NCBI RefSeq assembly: GCF_007830495.1
Contig: NZ_VLKW01000019.1
Coordinates: 1-51,693, forward strand
From: Pseudoduganella flava
Lineage (GTDB): Bacteria > Pseudomonadota > Gammaproteobacteria > Burkholderiales > Burkholderiaceae_D
Direction of reading: 5' to 3'
DNA: 51,693 nt
The position numbers and the translations under genes are program-made. Of the stretch, positions 15,831-25,269 are shown piece by piece. The stretch's first letter is position 1, and each line of letters opens with the position of its first letter. The notes under the pieces were generated by a model. The model had not been told where the DNA came from, did no database searches, and was given only the letters and a program-made list of their open reading frames with translations.

Positions 15831-18020
15831 TCATGCCGCCAGCGCGCGGCGCAGGTCGTCCAGCGACGCGGGCTTCGTCAGGTGCAGGTCGAATCCGGCG
15901 GCGGTGGCCCGCTCGACGTCGCTCTTCTGGCCGTAGCCGGTCAGCGCCACCAGCCGCAGCGCCCGCCCGCCCGCGGCGGAGCGCAGCGCCGACGCCAGCG
16001 CGTAGCCGTCCATGTCCGGCAGGCCGATGTCCAGCAGTGCCGCGTCGATCGTGTGCTCGCCGTAGGTGGCCAGCGCGTCGTGCGCCGTGTGCGCCACCCG
16101 CACGTCCAGCCCGATGTGACGCAGCATCAGCGCGCTGGCGCGGGCGGCATCCTCGTTGTCGTCCACCAGCAGCACGCGCAGGCCGGACGCGAGCGGCGTG
16201 CCCGCCGCTGCCGGGGCCGTGGCGGCCGGGCTCGCCAGCGGCAGCACGACGTCGAACGTGCTGCCCTGCCCCAGCCCGGTGCTGTGCGCGCTGACGTGCC
16301 CGCCATGCAGCTCGACGATCTTGCGCACGATCGCCAGGCCCAGACCGAGGCCGCCTGTGCGCCGCGCCAGCTGTTGCGGCGCCTGGTAGAACGGTTCGAA
16401 CACGCGCGCCAGCAGTTCCGGCGACATGCCGACGCCGCGGTCGCTGACGGTCAGCCGGGCATTCTGCCCTTCCGACCGCAACGTGACGGCCGCCTCGCCG
16501 CCGCCGAAGCGCGCCGCGTTCGACAACAGGTTGCCCAGCACCTGCGCCAGCCGGCTGTCGTCGCCGCGCACCCACAGCGATTCGGGCGTTTCCAGCGTCA
16601 CGCGCATGCCGGCCACGGCGGCCACGGATTGCCGGGCGATTTCCGCCAGGTCGACCGGGTGCAGTTCCAAGGTCAGCTTGCCGGAAGCGATGCGCGACAC
16701 GTCGAGCAGGTCGTCGACCAGCCGCTTCAGGTGGCTGACCTGGCGCCGCATCACGGCGCGCTCGCGCTGCGCGCCGGGGTCGCCGCGCAAGTCCATCAGG
16801 TCCAGCGACGCGACGATGGGGCTCAGCGGATTGCGCAGCTCGTGGCCCAGCACGGCCAGGAATTCGTCCTTCGCCTGGCCCGCCTCGCGCGCCTCGGCCA
16901 GCGCCTCTTCCTGCGACGCGATGGCGCGCTCCAGCGATGCCAGCAATTCGGAGCGTTCCCGTTCGTGGCGGTCGCGCTGCTGCGCGGCGGCGGCCAGCGC
17001 CTGCCCCATCTGCTCGATCTCGCGGATGCGCGACGGCCCCACCGACACGGGCGCGCCCGCGCCCAGCGCCGCAGCGCCGCGCACCAGCCGGTCGATGCGG
17101 CGCACGATGCGGCGCGCCAGGATGGATGCCAGCACGATGCAGGTGGCCAGCGACAGTGCCAGCCCGGCCGCGTAGACGACGGCGCCCTGCATCAGCGGAT
17201 AGCGCAGCGATTCGGTGGGCGCGCTGACGACGACCGTCCAGCCCCAGCGCGACGACGTCGTGTACGCGGTGCGCACCTCGGTGCCGTCGATCGTCTTCGA
17301 ATCGCCGGTACCTTCCGGGCCGCCGTGCATCAGCCGCTGCAGCGCCACGCTGGGCGCGCCGCCGACATAGCGCTCGTGCTCGCGCGAGCGCGCCACCCGG
17401 TTGCCGACGCCGTCCGTCACCGCGATGATCCAGTCTTCCGGCACGCGCTGGCGCCCGATCACGTTGACGATGCGGCCAGGTTCGATGACGGCGGACAGCA
17501 CGCAGCGCTGGCCGTCCGGCAGGTTGATGGGCACCCGCACCGGGAACGCATAGCGGCCGCTGTGGCCGCGCACGAGGTTGCCCACCACCGGCCCGTGCGC
17601 CGCGATCGCCTGGCGCAGGCTGGGCAGATCCACCGCCGTCGGCGGCGGCACGTCGAATGGCGCCATCGTGCGCACCAGCAGGCGGCCCTGTTCGTCCGCC
17701 AGCGTGATGCCGAGCCATTCGGCCTGCGCCGCGGCCTGCTGGCGCGCCACCTCGTGGAACGCGCGCAGGTCGCCCGCCTTCAGCGCCGGCGAGTGGGCGA
17801 TGCCGGCCAGCGCGGCTGCGGCGCCATCGTGCTCCGCATCGACGGCGGAAGACAACGCCCGCGCCAGCTCCAGCATCGAGCGGTCCTGTTCGCGCTGGCG
17901 CACGTCGCCCGCCGCCTTCAGTCCCCACGTGCCCAGCAGCGCGAGCGGCAGGAAACCGATCGCGGTCAGCAGGATCAACAGGTGGCGAAGACTGAGGGTG
18001 ATGCCGCGGCGTGCCTGCAT
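15831..18020 (-). CDS. Hybrid sensor histidine kinase/response regulator
   Basis: Inner-membrane signalling protein of 729 residues. A first membrane helix (HLLILLTAIGFLPLALLGTWGL) and a second near residue 280 (VVYAAGLALSLATCIVLASILA) bracket a periplasmic Cache-like sensor with WLGITLADEQGRLLVR and WIIAVTDGVGNRVAR. A linker/coiled coil follows, then the dimerisation domain with phospho-acceptor His-393 in GHELRNPLSP, the ATP-binding domain (N box LGNLLSNAARF, DRGVGM, GGLGLGLAIV), and a C-terminal receiver with VDDNED, phospho-acceptor Asp-664 in LLDIGLPD and Lys in LTKPAS. No output gene adjoins it. The start lies 146 bases from that of the divergent siderophore receptor, so the Fur-box region is shared. 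Confidence 0.92.
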   Translation of the reverse strand: MQARRGITLSLRHLLILLTAIGFLPLALLGTWGLKAAGDVRQREQDRSMLELARALSSAVDAEHDGAAAALAGIAHSPALKAGDLRAFHEVARQQAAAQAEWLGITLADEQGRLLVRTMAPFDVPPPTAVDLPSLRQAIAAHGPVVGNLVRGHSGRYAFPVRVPINLPDGQRCVLSAVIEPGRIVNVIGRQRVPEDWIIAVTDGVGNRVARSREHERYVGGAPSVALQRLMHGGPEGTGDSKTIDGTEVRTAYTTSSRWGWTVVVSAPTESLRYPLMQGAVVYAAGLALSLATCIVLASILARRIVRRIDRLVRGAAALGAGAPVSVGPSRIREIEQMGQALAAAAQQRDRHERERSELLASLERAIASQEEALAEAREAGQAKDEFLAVLGHELRNPLSPIVASLDLMDLRGDPGAQRERAVMRRQVSHLKRLVDDLLDVSRIASGKLTLELHPVDLAEIARQSVAAVAGMRVTLETPESLWVRGDDSRLAQVLGNLLSNAARFGGGEAAVTLRSEGQNARLTVSDRGVGMSPELLARVFEPFYQAPQQLARRTGGLGLGLAIVRKIVELHGGHVSAHSTGLGQGSTFDVVLPLASPAATAPAAAGTPLASGLRVLLVDDNEDAARASALMLRHIGLDVRVAHTAHDALATYGEHTIDAALLDIGLPDMDGYALASALRSAAGGRALRLVALTGYGQKSDVERATAAGFDLHLTKPASLDDLRRALAA

Positions 18021-18108
18021 GGATGAGCTCGGCTGTTGAAAGTTTGATTATAACGGGCATCGCGTTGCGGCAATATTTCCCCGCAAAACGTCAGCAGTAT
18101 CCGCAAAT

Positions 18109-18127
18109 GGTAATGATTCTCATTAAG
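18109..18127 (+). promoter_or_regulatory. Fur box upstream of the siderophore receptor
   Basis: GGTAATGATTCTCATTAAG matches 14 of 19 positions of the classic Fur consensus (GATAATGATAATCATTATC), including the TAATGAT and TCATTA half-sites. It ends 39 bases before the receptor start, where bound Fe-Fur would block RNA polymerase. It also lies 89 bases upstream of the divergent hybrid kinase start. Confidence 0.85.
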
Positions 18128-18166
18128 CCCTATAATCTCGTGCATTCGAACAACTCTACTGCTTCC

Positions 18167-20263
18167 ATGCCCTGCCGCCGTCCCCTCGCGCTCGCACTGT
18201 CGCTTGCCTTCCCGCTGTCCATTCCCGCGCTGGCGCTGGCCCAGTCCGACGAACTCGCCACCGTGCGCGTCACCGCCGCCCGGGCCGACGGCTTCGTGCC
18301 GAACACCGTCGAAGCGGGCACGTTCCGCGGCGCCGACATCATGGACGTGCCGTCCACCGTCAACGTGATCACCCGCGAAGTGCTGGAACTGCAGGCGGCC
18401 GGCGGCCTGTACGACGCGGTGCGCAACACGGCCGGCGTTACGCGCCAGCAGAACGGCGGCGACACGTGGGACCAGCTCGTGATCCGCGGCATCGCCGTCG
18501 AGAACCGCACCAACTACCGCCTGAACGGCTCGCTGCCGATCATGAATTTCTCCCAGGTGCCGATGGAGAACAAGGAGCGCGTCGAGGTGCTGAAGGGTGC
18601 GACGGCGCTGTACTACGGCTTCACGTCGCCGGCCGGCGTCGTCAACTTCGTCACGCGCCGCGCCGGCGCCACGCCCGTCACGACGCTGGGCCTGACCCTG
18701 GACGACAACGGCAGCGCGATCGCCACGGCCGACTTGGCGCGCCGCTTCGGCGAACGCCAGCAAGTGGGCGTGCGTATCAACGCGGCCGGCGGCACGCTCG
18801 GCTCCCACCTCGATGGCGTCGGCAACGGCAATCGCGCCTTCGCATCGGCCGCGCTGGACTGGCAGGTCGACCGGCGCCTGCGCCTGAAGGCGGACTTCGA
18901 ATACGACCGCCGCCGCGTCACCGAGCAGGCCGGCATCACGCTGCCGACGGCGGTGGCGGGCGTCATCACGCTGCCGCGCGCCGTCGATCCGCGCCGCCTC
19001 GTCGGCCCCGATTGGGCGCTGTTCCGCACGGAGTCGATGAACGCGCAGCTGCGCGCCGACTACGCGTTATCGAGCGACTGGGCGCTGACCGTCGAGGCGG
19101 GCCGCGCCCGCACGGAGCGCGACCGCAACCTGCCGATCTTCCGCTTCACCAATGCGGCCGCCGTCGCCACCGGCGCGGGCCGCATCACGGGCAATATGCA
19201 GCACCTGGGCGTCGACTCGGACATGCTGCGCACCGAGCTGTCCGGCCGCTTCGCCACGGGTCCGGTCGAACATGACTTGACGCTGGGCGCATCGCGCACG
19301 GACAAGGGCCAGGACCCGATCTGGCAGGCGACCTATGCGATCCCCGCGCAGAACCTGTACGACCCGGTGCCGGTGACGAACGTGACGATCACGCCGCCCG
19401 CCGCCACGCCGTCTACCGCGGGACTGGAAAGCCGCGACGAAGGCCTGTACGCGGTGGACCGCATGACGTTCTCGCCCCACTGGCAGGCGGTGGCCGGCGT
19501 GCGCACCGTGCAGTACCGCAGCGACCAGGGCAGCAATCATTACGACGTATCGAAGACGACGCCGATGGGCGCGCTGATCTACAAGGTCGATGCCGACCTG
19601 TCGTTCTACGCGTCGGCCGCGCAGGGCCTGGAAGAAGGCGAAACGGCGCCGACCGGCAGCGCCAACCAGGGCGAGCGGATGGCGCCCGGCGTCAGCCGCC
19701 AGAAGGAACTGGGCATGCGCTGGCGCCAGCCGGGCGGCACCTTGCTGCAGCTCGCGCTGTTCGACATCCGTCGCCCCGGTTACTACACCGATACGTCCAA
19801 CACGTTCACGGCCGCGGGCCGCCAGCGCTACCGGGGCATCGAAGCGCAGGCGCAGGGCAAGCTGACGCGCAATCTGTCATGGCAGGCATCCGCCCAGGCG
19901 CTCGATCCGACGTTCGAACGCATCGGGCCCGCCTACGACGGCAAGCTGCCGGAAAACGCGGCGCGCCGCACGGCCAGCACGTTCCTCGCGTGGGACGTCG
20001 ACCAGGTGCCGGGCCTGACGCTGGACGCCGGCGCGTACTTCACGGGCCGCCGCCCCGTCAACGACCTGGACCAGGCTTTCCTCGGCGGCAGCACGCTGTT
20101 CTCGGCCGGCGCGCGCTACCGCACGACGGTACTGGGCAAGCGCACCACGTGGCAGCTGAACGTCGACAACGCCGCCGACAAGCAGTACTGGGCGGGCGCC
20201 GGCACGCGCCTGTCGGCCGGCATGCCGCGCACCATCAAGCTGTCCGTGAAGACGGACCTGTAA
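18167..20263 (+). CDS. TonB-dependent siderophore receptor
   Basis: Outer-membrane ferric-siderophore transporter of 698 residues. The start ATG (18167) gives a signal peptide with CRRP then ALALSLAFPLSIPALALA. The plug domain has VPSTVNVITREVLE, DQLVIRGIAVENRTNYRLNG, VEVLKGATALYYG and SPAGVVNFVTRRA, the pattern of the siderophore-receptor subfamily. The barrel ends in TIKLSVKTDL without a terminal aromatic residue, which is less usual. A Fur box directly upstream indicates induction by iron starvation. The downstream PepSY/flavoprotein gene starts 9 bases after its stop, so uptake and reduction are probably made together. Confidence 0.93.
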   Translation: MPCRRPLALALSLAFPLSIPALALAQSDELATVRVTAARADGFVPNTVEAGTFRGADIMDVPSTVNVITREVLELQAAGGLYDAVRNTAGVTRQQNGGDTWDQLVIRGIAVENRTNYRLNGSLPIMNFSQVPMENKERVEVLKGATALYYGFTSPAGVVNFVTRRAGATPVTTLGLTLDDNGSAIATADLARRFGERQQVGVRINAAGGTLGSHLDGVGNGNRAFASAALDWQVDRRLRLKADFEYDRRRVTEQAGITLPTAVAGVITLPRAVDPRRLVGPDWALFRTESMNAQLRADYALSSDWALTVEAGRARTERDRNLPIFRFTNAAAVATGAGRITGNMQHLGVDSDMLRTELSGRFATGPVEHDLTLGASRTDKGQDPIWQATYAIPAQNLYDPVPVTNVTITPPAATPSTAGLESRDEGLYAVDRMTFSPHWQAVAGVRTVQYRSDQGSNHYDVSKTTPMGALIYKVDADLSFYASAAQGLEEGETAPTGSANQGERMAPGVSRQKELGMRWRQPGGTLLQLALFDIRRPGYYTDTSNTFTAAGRQRYRGIEAQAQGKLTRNLSWQASAQALDPTFERIGPAYDGKLPENAARRTASTFLAWDVDQVPGLTLDAGAYFTGRRPVNDLDQAFLGGSTLFSAGARYRTTVLGKRTTWQLNVDNAADKQYWAGAGTRLSAGMPRTIKLSVKTDL

Positions 20264-20272
20264 GCGGCGACA

Positions 20273-22738
20273 ATGAAACGCGATCCCCTCCCCGGCCTGA
20301 CCACCGCCGCCCCGGCGCGCGGCCCTGCTCCCCGCACGTGGGCGTGGCCCACCTGGAAACAGGTCTGGTTCCAGCTGCACTGGTTCATCGGCATCACGGC
20401 AGGCACGGTGCTGGTCGTCATCGGGCTGACGGGCGCGCTGCTGACGTTCCGCGACGAACTCACTGACCTGATCAACCCCGGCGTGCGCCATGTGCCCGCC
20501 GAGGCGCGGCCGATGCTGACGCCGCAGCAGGCCGCACAAGCCGTGCGGATGGCCCATCCGGAGCGGCGTGTCACGTCCGTGATCGTCTATTCGGAAGCCG
20601 GCAGCGCGGCCCGCGTGGGCCTCGCGCCGCTGCCCGGCCAGGCGCGCGGCGAATCCGTCTACGTGCATCCGTACACGGGCGCGCCGCAGCCGGAACTGGC
20701 TGGCGACGCCGCGTTCGAATGGATCGAATTCCTGCACCGCTGGCTGCTGCTGCCGCGCGACACGGGCAAGCCCGTCACCGGCACCCTGGCACTGTGCCTG
20801 CTGGGCCTTGCGCTGTCCGGCCTGTACCTGCGCTGGCCGCGCCGCGCGCTCGACTGGCGCGCCTGGCTCACGTTCGACGCGCACCTGAAGGGCCGGCCAT
20901 TCCTGTGGGCGCTGCATTCGGTGGCCGGCACGTGGGCCCTCGTCGCCTACGTGATCTTCACGGCGACCGGTGCCTACTGGGCCTTCGAATCCGTGCGCGG
21001 CACCGTCGACGGCTGGGCCGGGGTGCAGCGCCCCGCCCGCGAAGCAGTGGGCAAGAAGGTGAAAGCACCCGGCGCCGCCAAGGGTCCCCCGGCCGACCTC
21101 ACGCCGGCCTGGAACACCTTCACGCAGCAGGCACCGGACTGGCGCATGGCCTTCCTGCGCTTTACCGACAAGCCGGGAGACCCCGTGCAGATCGCCTGGC
21201 TGGCCGCCGACGCGCCGCACCCGCGCGCCCGCAGCCGCATGACGATTCGCACCGACGGCACGCTCGCCAAGAACGAGCCATACGCCGCGCAGACTGCCGG
21301 GGCGCGGGCGCTGTCGACGATCTATCCGCTGCACGTCGGCACGTACTTCGGCCTGCCGGGCCGCATCGCGATGATGCTGGCCAGCCTGGCGCTGCCCGGC
21401 TTCGCGGTCACGGGATGGATGCTGTACCTGAAGCGCCGCCGGCAGGCCCGCGCGGCCCGTGCCGAACGCGCGCGCCTTGGGCAGGACATTCCCGCGGCGC
21501 TGGGCGTGGCTCCGGTGCTGGTGGCCTATGCCAGCCAGACCGGCCAGGCCGAGCGCCTGGCGCTACGCACGGCCGCCGCGTTGCAGGCGGCCGGCACCCC
21601 GGCCGACGTGCGCTCCGTGGCCACGTTGACACCAGCCGACCTGGCCGGCTACCGGGACGCGCTGTTCGTCGCCAGCAGCTATGGCGAAGGCGAACCGCCG
21701 GACGGCGCGCGCCGCTTCACCCGCCTGCTGGACGACAGCGCGGCCACGCTGCCGGACTTGCGCTATGCGGTGCTGGCACTGGGCGACCGCGGCTACCCGC
21801 ACTTCTGCGGCTATGGCCTGGCGCTAGATGCCCGGCTCGCGGCACTGGGCGGCCGGCGCCTGTTCGCCCCCGTCGAAGTGGACGATGGCGACGCGGCGGC
21901 CATCGCCCGCTGGTCCGCGGCGCTGGCCTGCCTGGGCGCCGGTCCGCTTGGCGGCTGCATTGCCGATCCCGCCACCGACGAGCAGCCGTGGCAAAGCTGG
22001 CCGCTCACCGGCCGCACGCTGCTGAACCCCGGCAGCGCCGGTGCGCCACTCTTCGAGGTGGTGCTTGCCGCGCCGACGGACCTGCACTGGCAAGCCGGCG
22101 CGCTCGTTGAAATCCTGCCGCCGGCCGACGGCACCGCGGGGTCGCTATCACCGCGCAGCTATTCGATCGCGTCGATCCCGGCCGATGGCGCCGTCCAGCT
22201 GCTGGTGCGGCAGGTGCGCCACGCGCAGGGCCTGGGCGTCGCGTCCGGCTGGCTGACGGAACATGCGGCCATCGGCGCAACGGTGACGGCGCGGCTGATG
22301 CCGAACCCCGCGTTCGCGCCCGCCGACGCCGATGTGCCGTGCATCTTCATCGGTAACGGCTCGGGCCTGGCGGGCCTGCGCGGCCACCTGCGCGCCCGCG
22401 TCACCGCGGGCCGGCACCGCAACTGGCTGCTGTTCGGGGAGCGCAGCCGCGCCTTCGACACCCTGTGCGCGGCCGAGCTGCACCGCTGGGCGGATGCGGG
22501 CTTCCTGCCCGAACTGGACCTGGTGTTCTCGCGCGACGGCGACGGCTATGTGCAGGACCGCCTGCGCCAACGGGGCGCCACACTGCGCGCCTGGATCGCG
22601 GACGGCGCCGTGCTGTACGTGTGCGGCAGCCTGCAAGGCATGGCCGGCGGCGTCGACGCCGCGCTGGCCGAGCTGCTGGGCCGCGACGAGGTCGATGCGC
22701 TGGCGGCGGCCGGGCGGCTGCGGCGCGACGTCTACTGA
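20273..22738 (+). CDS. PepSY membrane protein fused to a flavodoxin/NADPH-flavin oxidoreductase: likely ferric-siderophore reductase
   Basis: Protein of 821 residues joining two modules. The N-terminal half (about 1-395) is a PepSY-type protein with four membrane helices (HWFIGITAGTVLVVIGLTGALL, LCLLGLALSGLYL, WALVAYVIFTATGAYW, MMLASLALPGFAVTGWMLYL) and periplasmic PepSY repeats. The C-terminal half is cytoplasmic and resembles the sulfite-reductase flavoprotein: an FMN-binding flavodoxin fold (VLVAYASQTGQAERLA, SSYGEGEPPDGA), an FAD site (SPRSYSIASIP) and an NADPH site (IFIGNGSGLAGLRG, YVCGSLQGMAGGV). Such fusions would move electrons from NADPH across the membrane to ferric siderophore in the periplasm. 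It adjoins a Fur-controlled receptor, which supports that role. The electron path through the PepSY part is inferred. Confidence 0.87.
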   Translation: MKRDPLPGLTTAAPARGPAPRTWAWPTWKQVWFQLHWFIGITAGTVLVVIGLTGALLTFRDELTDLINPGVRHVPAEARPMLTPQQAAQAVRMAHPERRVTSVIVYSEAGSAARVGLAPLPGQARGESVYVHPYTGAPQPELAGDAAFEWIEFLHRWLLLPRDTGKPVTGTLALCLLGLALSGLYLRWPRRALDWRAWLTFDAHLKGRPFLWALHSVAGTWALVAYVIFTATGAYWAFESVRGTVDGWAGVQRPAREAVGKKVKAPGAAKGPPADLTPAWNTFTQQAPDWRMAFLRFTDKPGDPVQIAWLAADAPHPRARSRMTIRTDGTLAKNEPYAAQTAGARALSTIYPLHVGTYFGLPGRIAMMLASLALPGFAVTGWMLYLKRRRQARAARAERARLGQDIPAALGVAPVLVAYASQTGQAERLALRTAAALQAAGTPADVRSVATLTPADLAGYRDALFVASSYGEGEPPDGARRFTRLLDDSAATLPDLRYAVLALGDRGYPHFCGYGLALDARLAALGGRRLFAPVEVDDGDAAAIARWSAALACLGAGPLGGCIADPATDEQPWQSWPLTGRTLLNPGSAGAPLFEVVLAAPTDLHWQAGALVEILPPADGTAGSLSPRSYSIASIPADGAVQLLVRQVRHAQGLGVASGWLTEHAAIGATVTARLMPNPAFAPADADVPCIFIGNGSGLAGLRGHLRARVTAGRHRNWLLFGERSRAFDTLCAAELHRWADAGFLPELDLVFSRDGDGYVQDRLRQRGATLRAWIADGAVLYVCGSLQGMAGGVDAALAELLGRDEVDALAAAGRLRRDVY

Positions 22739-22746
22739 GCCGCGCG

Positions 22747-22765
22747 GCGCCCGGCGGGCGCTTTT
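22747..22765 (+). terminator. Short Rho-independent terminator after the reductase gene
   Basis: GCGCCC (22747-22752) and GGGCGC (22756-22761) form a tight 6-bp stem with a 3-base loop, followed by TTTT. It lies 8 bases after the reductase stop and ends the siderophore-uptake transcript before the diguanylate cyclase gene. Confidence 0.75.
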
Positions 22766-22802
22766 GCTACAGTAGCCCCGTGCCAATCCGGCCCGGGGCG
22801 CC

Positions 22803-24491
22803 ATGAGACTCGAGACCAAACTGAAAATCGCATCCGCCTGCATCATCGGCGTGATGTCCGCCATCGCCGTCGTGCCGCACTTCCTGAACGCGAGCGTGAC
22901 GGACGTGATGACCAATCTGCGCACCACGTCGGCCCGCGAGCGCCAGTACGCGCAGCTGCTGGATTACCTGCTCGACGCCGAAACGGGCCAGCGCGGCTAC
23001 GTCATCACCGGCAAGAACGAATTCCTGCAGCCCTACCATTCGGCGCTGAGAGCGCTGCCGCCGTTGCTGGACGAACTGCGTGCCGCCCCGGCCGGCCCCC
23101 CGGAACGGCGCGCGCTGCAGGACATCGTCACGCTGACCAATGCCAAGATCGCCTACAGCACCGAGGTCGTCGAGGTGCGCGCGCAGCGGGGTTTCGAACC
23201 GGCCAAGGCGCTGATCGACGCGGGCCGCGGCAAGTCGTACATGGACCAGCTGCGCGTGCTGATCGGCGGGCAGGAGGCGGCGTATGCGCAGCAGCGCGCC
23301 GCGCTGCGCGAGCGGCTGGCCGCGAACTCCGAGCTGGCGGCGCTGATCTCGAGTGCCGCCACGATCATCGACGTGCTGCTGCTTGTCGCACTGGCGGTCG
23401 CCGCAAACCGCGGCCTGGCGAAGCGGATGAAGGACCAGCAGGCGGCCAACGACGTGTCGGCGCAGCTGCGCGCGACGGCCGCGCTGAGCGAGCGGCGCAA
23501 CACCCAGCTGCAGGCCGGCGGCGAGATGCTGCAGGCGCTGGAACTGGCCGAGACGCTGGACGAAGGCGCCCAGATCGTCGCGCTGTTCTTCGGGCGCCTG
23601 CTGCCCACGCTGAGCGGCTCGATGTACCTGTACCGCAATTCGCGCGACATCCTGGAACGCCAGGCCAGCTGGGGCGCCGCGCACGATCCCGAAGTGCTCG
23701 AACCGCTCGACTGCTGGGCACTGCGCAAGGGCGGCCAGCACCTGCAGGAGGATGCCGGCGCGCTCACCTGCCGCCACAGCCAGCAGGCCGCCACGGGCCA
23801 GCCGCGCATGTGCCTGCCGCTGGTCACGCAGGGCAATGTGATCGGCTTCATCACCGTCAGCGGCGCCGACATCGGCGCGCATGCCGGCGCCGTCGAGCGG
23901 GCCTGGGTGCTGCAACTGGCCGAGCAGGTCGCGCTCGCGCTGTCGAACGTGCAGCTGCGCGCGTCGCTGCGGCACCAGTCCGTGATCGATCCGCTGACGC
24001 AGCTGTACAACCGCCGCTACATGGACGAGACGGTCAAGCGCGAGCTGGCGCGGGCCGGCCGCAAGGGCACGCCGCTGGCGCTGATCCTGATCGACCTGGA
24101 TCACTTCAAGCGCGTCAACGACACGTTCGGCCACGAGGCGGGCGACATGGTGTTGCGCGCCGTGGCGCACGTGCTGCAGCAATCCGTGCGGGGCGGCGAT
24201 GCGGCGTGCCGCTTCGGCGGCGAGGAACTGGTGGTGGTGTTGCCGGAGTGCCCGCTGGAGCATGCGGCGGAACGGGCCGACCAGCTGCGCCGGGCGATCC
24301 GCGCCTTGAGCCTGACGGTGGCGGGGGACGCGCTGTCGGTCTCCGCCTCGCTGGGCGTCGCGGCATTTCCCGTCAATGGCCCCAGCGCCGAGGCGGTGCT
24401 GCAGGCGGCCGATGCGGCGCTGTACGCGGCCAAGCGCGGGGGCCGCGACCGTGTCGTCGTCGCCACCCCGCTGGAGCCGGGCGACGGGTAA
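22803..24491 (+). CDS. Diguanylate cyclase with CHASE3 and GAF sensors
   Basis: Inner-membrane enzyme of 562 residues making cyclic di-GMP from two GTP. A first membrane helix is followed by a CHASE3-type periplasmic domain (LDYLLDAETGQRGYVITGKNEFLQPY), a second helix near 190-205 (IIDVLLLVALAVAAN), a GAF-like region (residues about 240-385) and a GGDEF domain from about 390. The signature is GGEEL at 472-476, an active variant. An intact allosteric I-site, Arg-463 to Asp-466 (RGGD), sits five residues before it, so product inhibition is expected. The convergent flavin reductase gene ends 33 bases downstream. Confidence 0.92.
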   Translation: MRLETKLKIASACIIGVMSAIAVVPHFLNASVTDVMTNLRTTSARERQYAQLLDYLLDAETGQRGYVITGKNEFLQPYHSALRALPPLLDELRAAPAGPPERRALQDIVTLTNAKIAYSTEVVEVRAQRGFEPAKALIDAGRGKSYMDQLRVLIGGQEAAYAQQRAALRERLAANSELAALISSAATIIDVLLLVALAVAANRGLAKRMKDQQAANDVSAQLRATAALSERRNTQLQAGGEMLQALELAETLDEGAQIVALFFGRLLPTLSGSMYLYRNSRDILERQASWGAAHDPEVLEPLDCWALRKGGQHLQEDAGALTCRHSQQAATGQPRMCLPLVTQGNVIGFITVSGADIGAHAGAVERAWVLQLAEQVALALSNVQLRASLRHQSVIDPLTQLYNRRYMDETVKRELARAGRKGTPLALILIDLDHFKRVNDTFGHEAGDMVLRAVAHVLQQSVRGGDAACRFGGEELVVVLPECPLEHAAERADQLRRAIRALSLTVAGDALSVSASLGVAAFPVNGPSAEAVLQAADAALYAAKRGGRDRVVVATPLEPGDG

Positions 24492-24524
24492 GCTCGACCT
24501 GTGCCGGGGCCGGCAGCGGTTGGT

Positions 24525-25103
24525 TTATTCCGCGCCGGCGCGCAGCGGGTCCCCGATCGTGTAGAAATGGCCGCCCGCCACGTGGTGCAGGCTGCGCCAG
24601 CGCGGGTCGGCATCCTCGAAATGCCAGTGGCCGTCGCGGAACACGCGCGTATCGGCCCAGGCGGCCGTCACCTCGCCGATGAACAGGTCGTAAGCGTCCT
24701 GGTTGTGCGGCTCCGGGATCAGGCGGCATGCCAGCCACGCCGAGCACCCGGCCACGAACGGCATGTCCACGCCGTCCTGCGCGAACAGTTCGACGCCGCA
24801 GCGCGCCAGCTTGTCCGGTGCCTCGGCGAGGCTGACGTTGCCGACGGCGTTCGTCATATCCACTTGCGCGGCGGTCGGCACCTGCAGCACGAACTGGCCG
24901 CTGGCCTCGATCAGCGCGCGGGTGCGGGTGGCCTTGTCCAATACCACGGTCACTTTCGGCGGGCGGAAATCGAGGGCGCAGGCCCAGGCGGCGGCCATCA
25001 CGTTGTCGACGCCCGCGTGGCGCGCGGAGACGAGGACGGTGGGGCCGTGGTTCAACAGGCGGTAGGCCTTGGCGAGATCGACGGGGGCGATGTGGGCGTT
25101 CAT
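24525..25103 (-). CDS. Flavin reductase-family protein (FMN-binding split barrel)
   Basis: Cytoplasmic protein of 192 residues of the DIM6/NTAB flavin-reductase-like family. Features are LLNHGPTVLVSARHAGVDNVMAAAW, the FMN-contacting LDFRPPKVTVVLDKATRTRALIEASG, and a C-terminal half with GEVTAAWADTRVF and a HHVAGGHFYTIGD end typical of the group. It would bind FMN, as NAD(P)H:flavin reductase or as a flavoprotein oxidoreductase. The start is the ATG at 25103; the longer frame upstream has no family sequence. No strong ribosome site is visible. It stands alone between the cyclase (convergent) and the kinase (divergent). Confidence 0.87.
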   Translation of the reverse strand: MNAHIAPVDLAKAYRLLNHGPTVLVSARHAGVDNVMAAAWACALDFRPPKVTVVLDKATRTRALIEASGQFVLQVPTAAQVDMTNAVGNVSLAEAPDKLARCGVELFAQDGVDMPFVAGCSAWLACRLIPEPHNQDAYDLFIGEVTAAWADTRVFRDGHWHFEDADPRWRSLHHVAGGHFYTIGDPLRAGAE

Positions 25104-25269
25104 CGGCGCAGCATAGCATCGTTGCGTTTGCCGTGCAGGCGCCCCCGATCGCGTGACGGCCAGCTCCCCCTTTCGCATGAACCGGCGGTTGGAGCGGCCA
25201 CCTCGCCGACCGGTTGTCATATACTCGCGGCAACTACTCATCACCATCCCAGTCATCACCGTCCCGACC

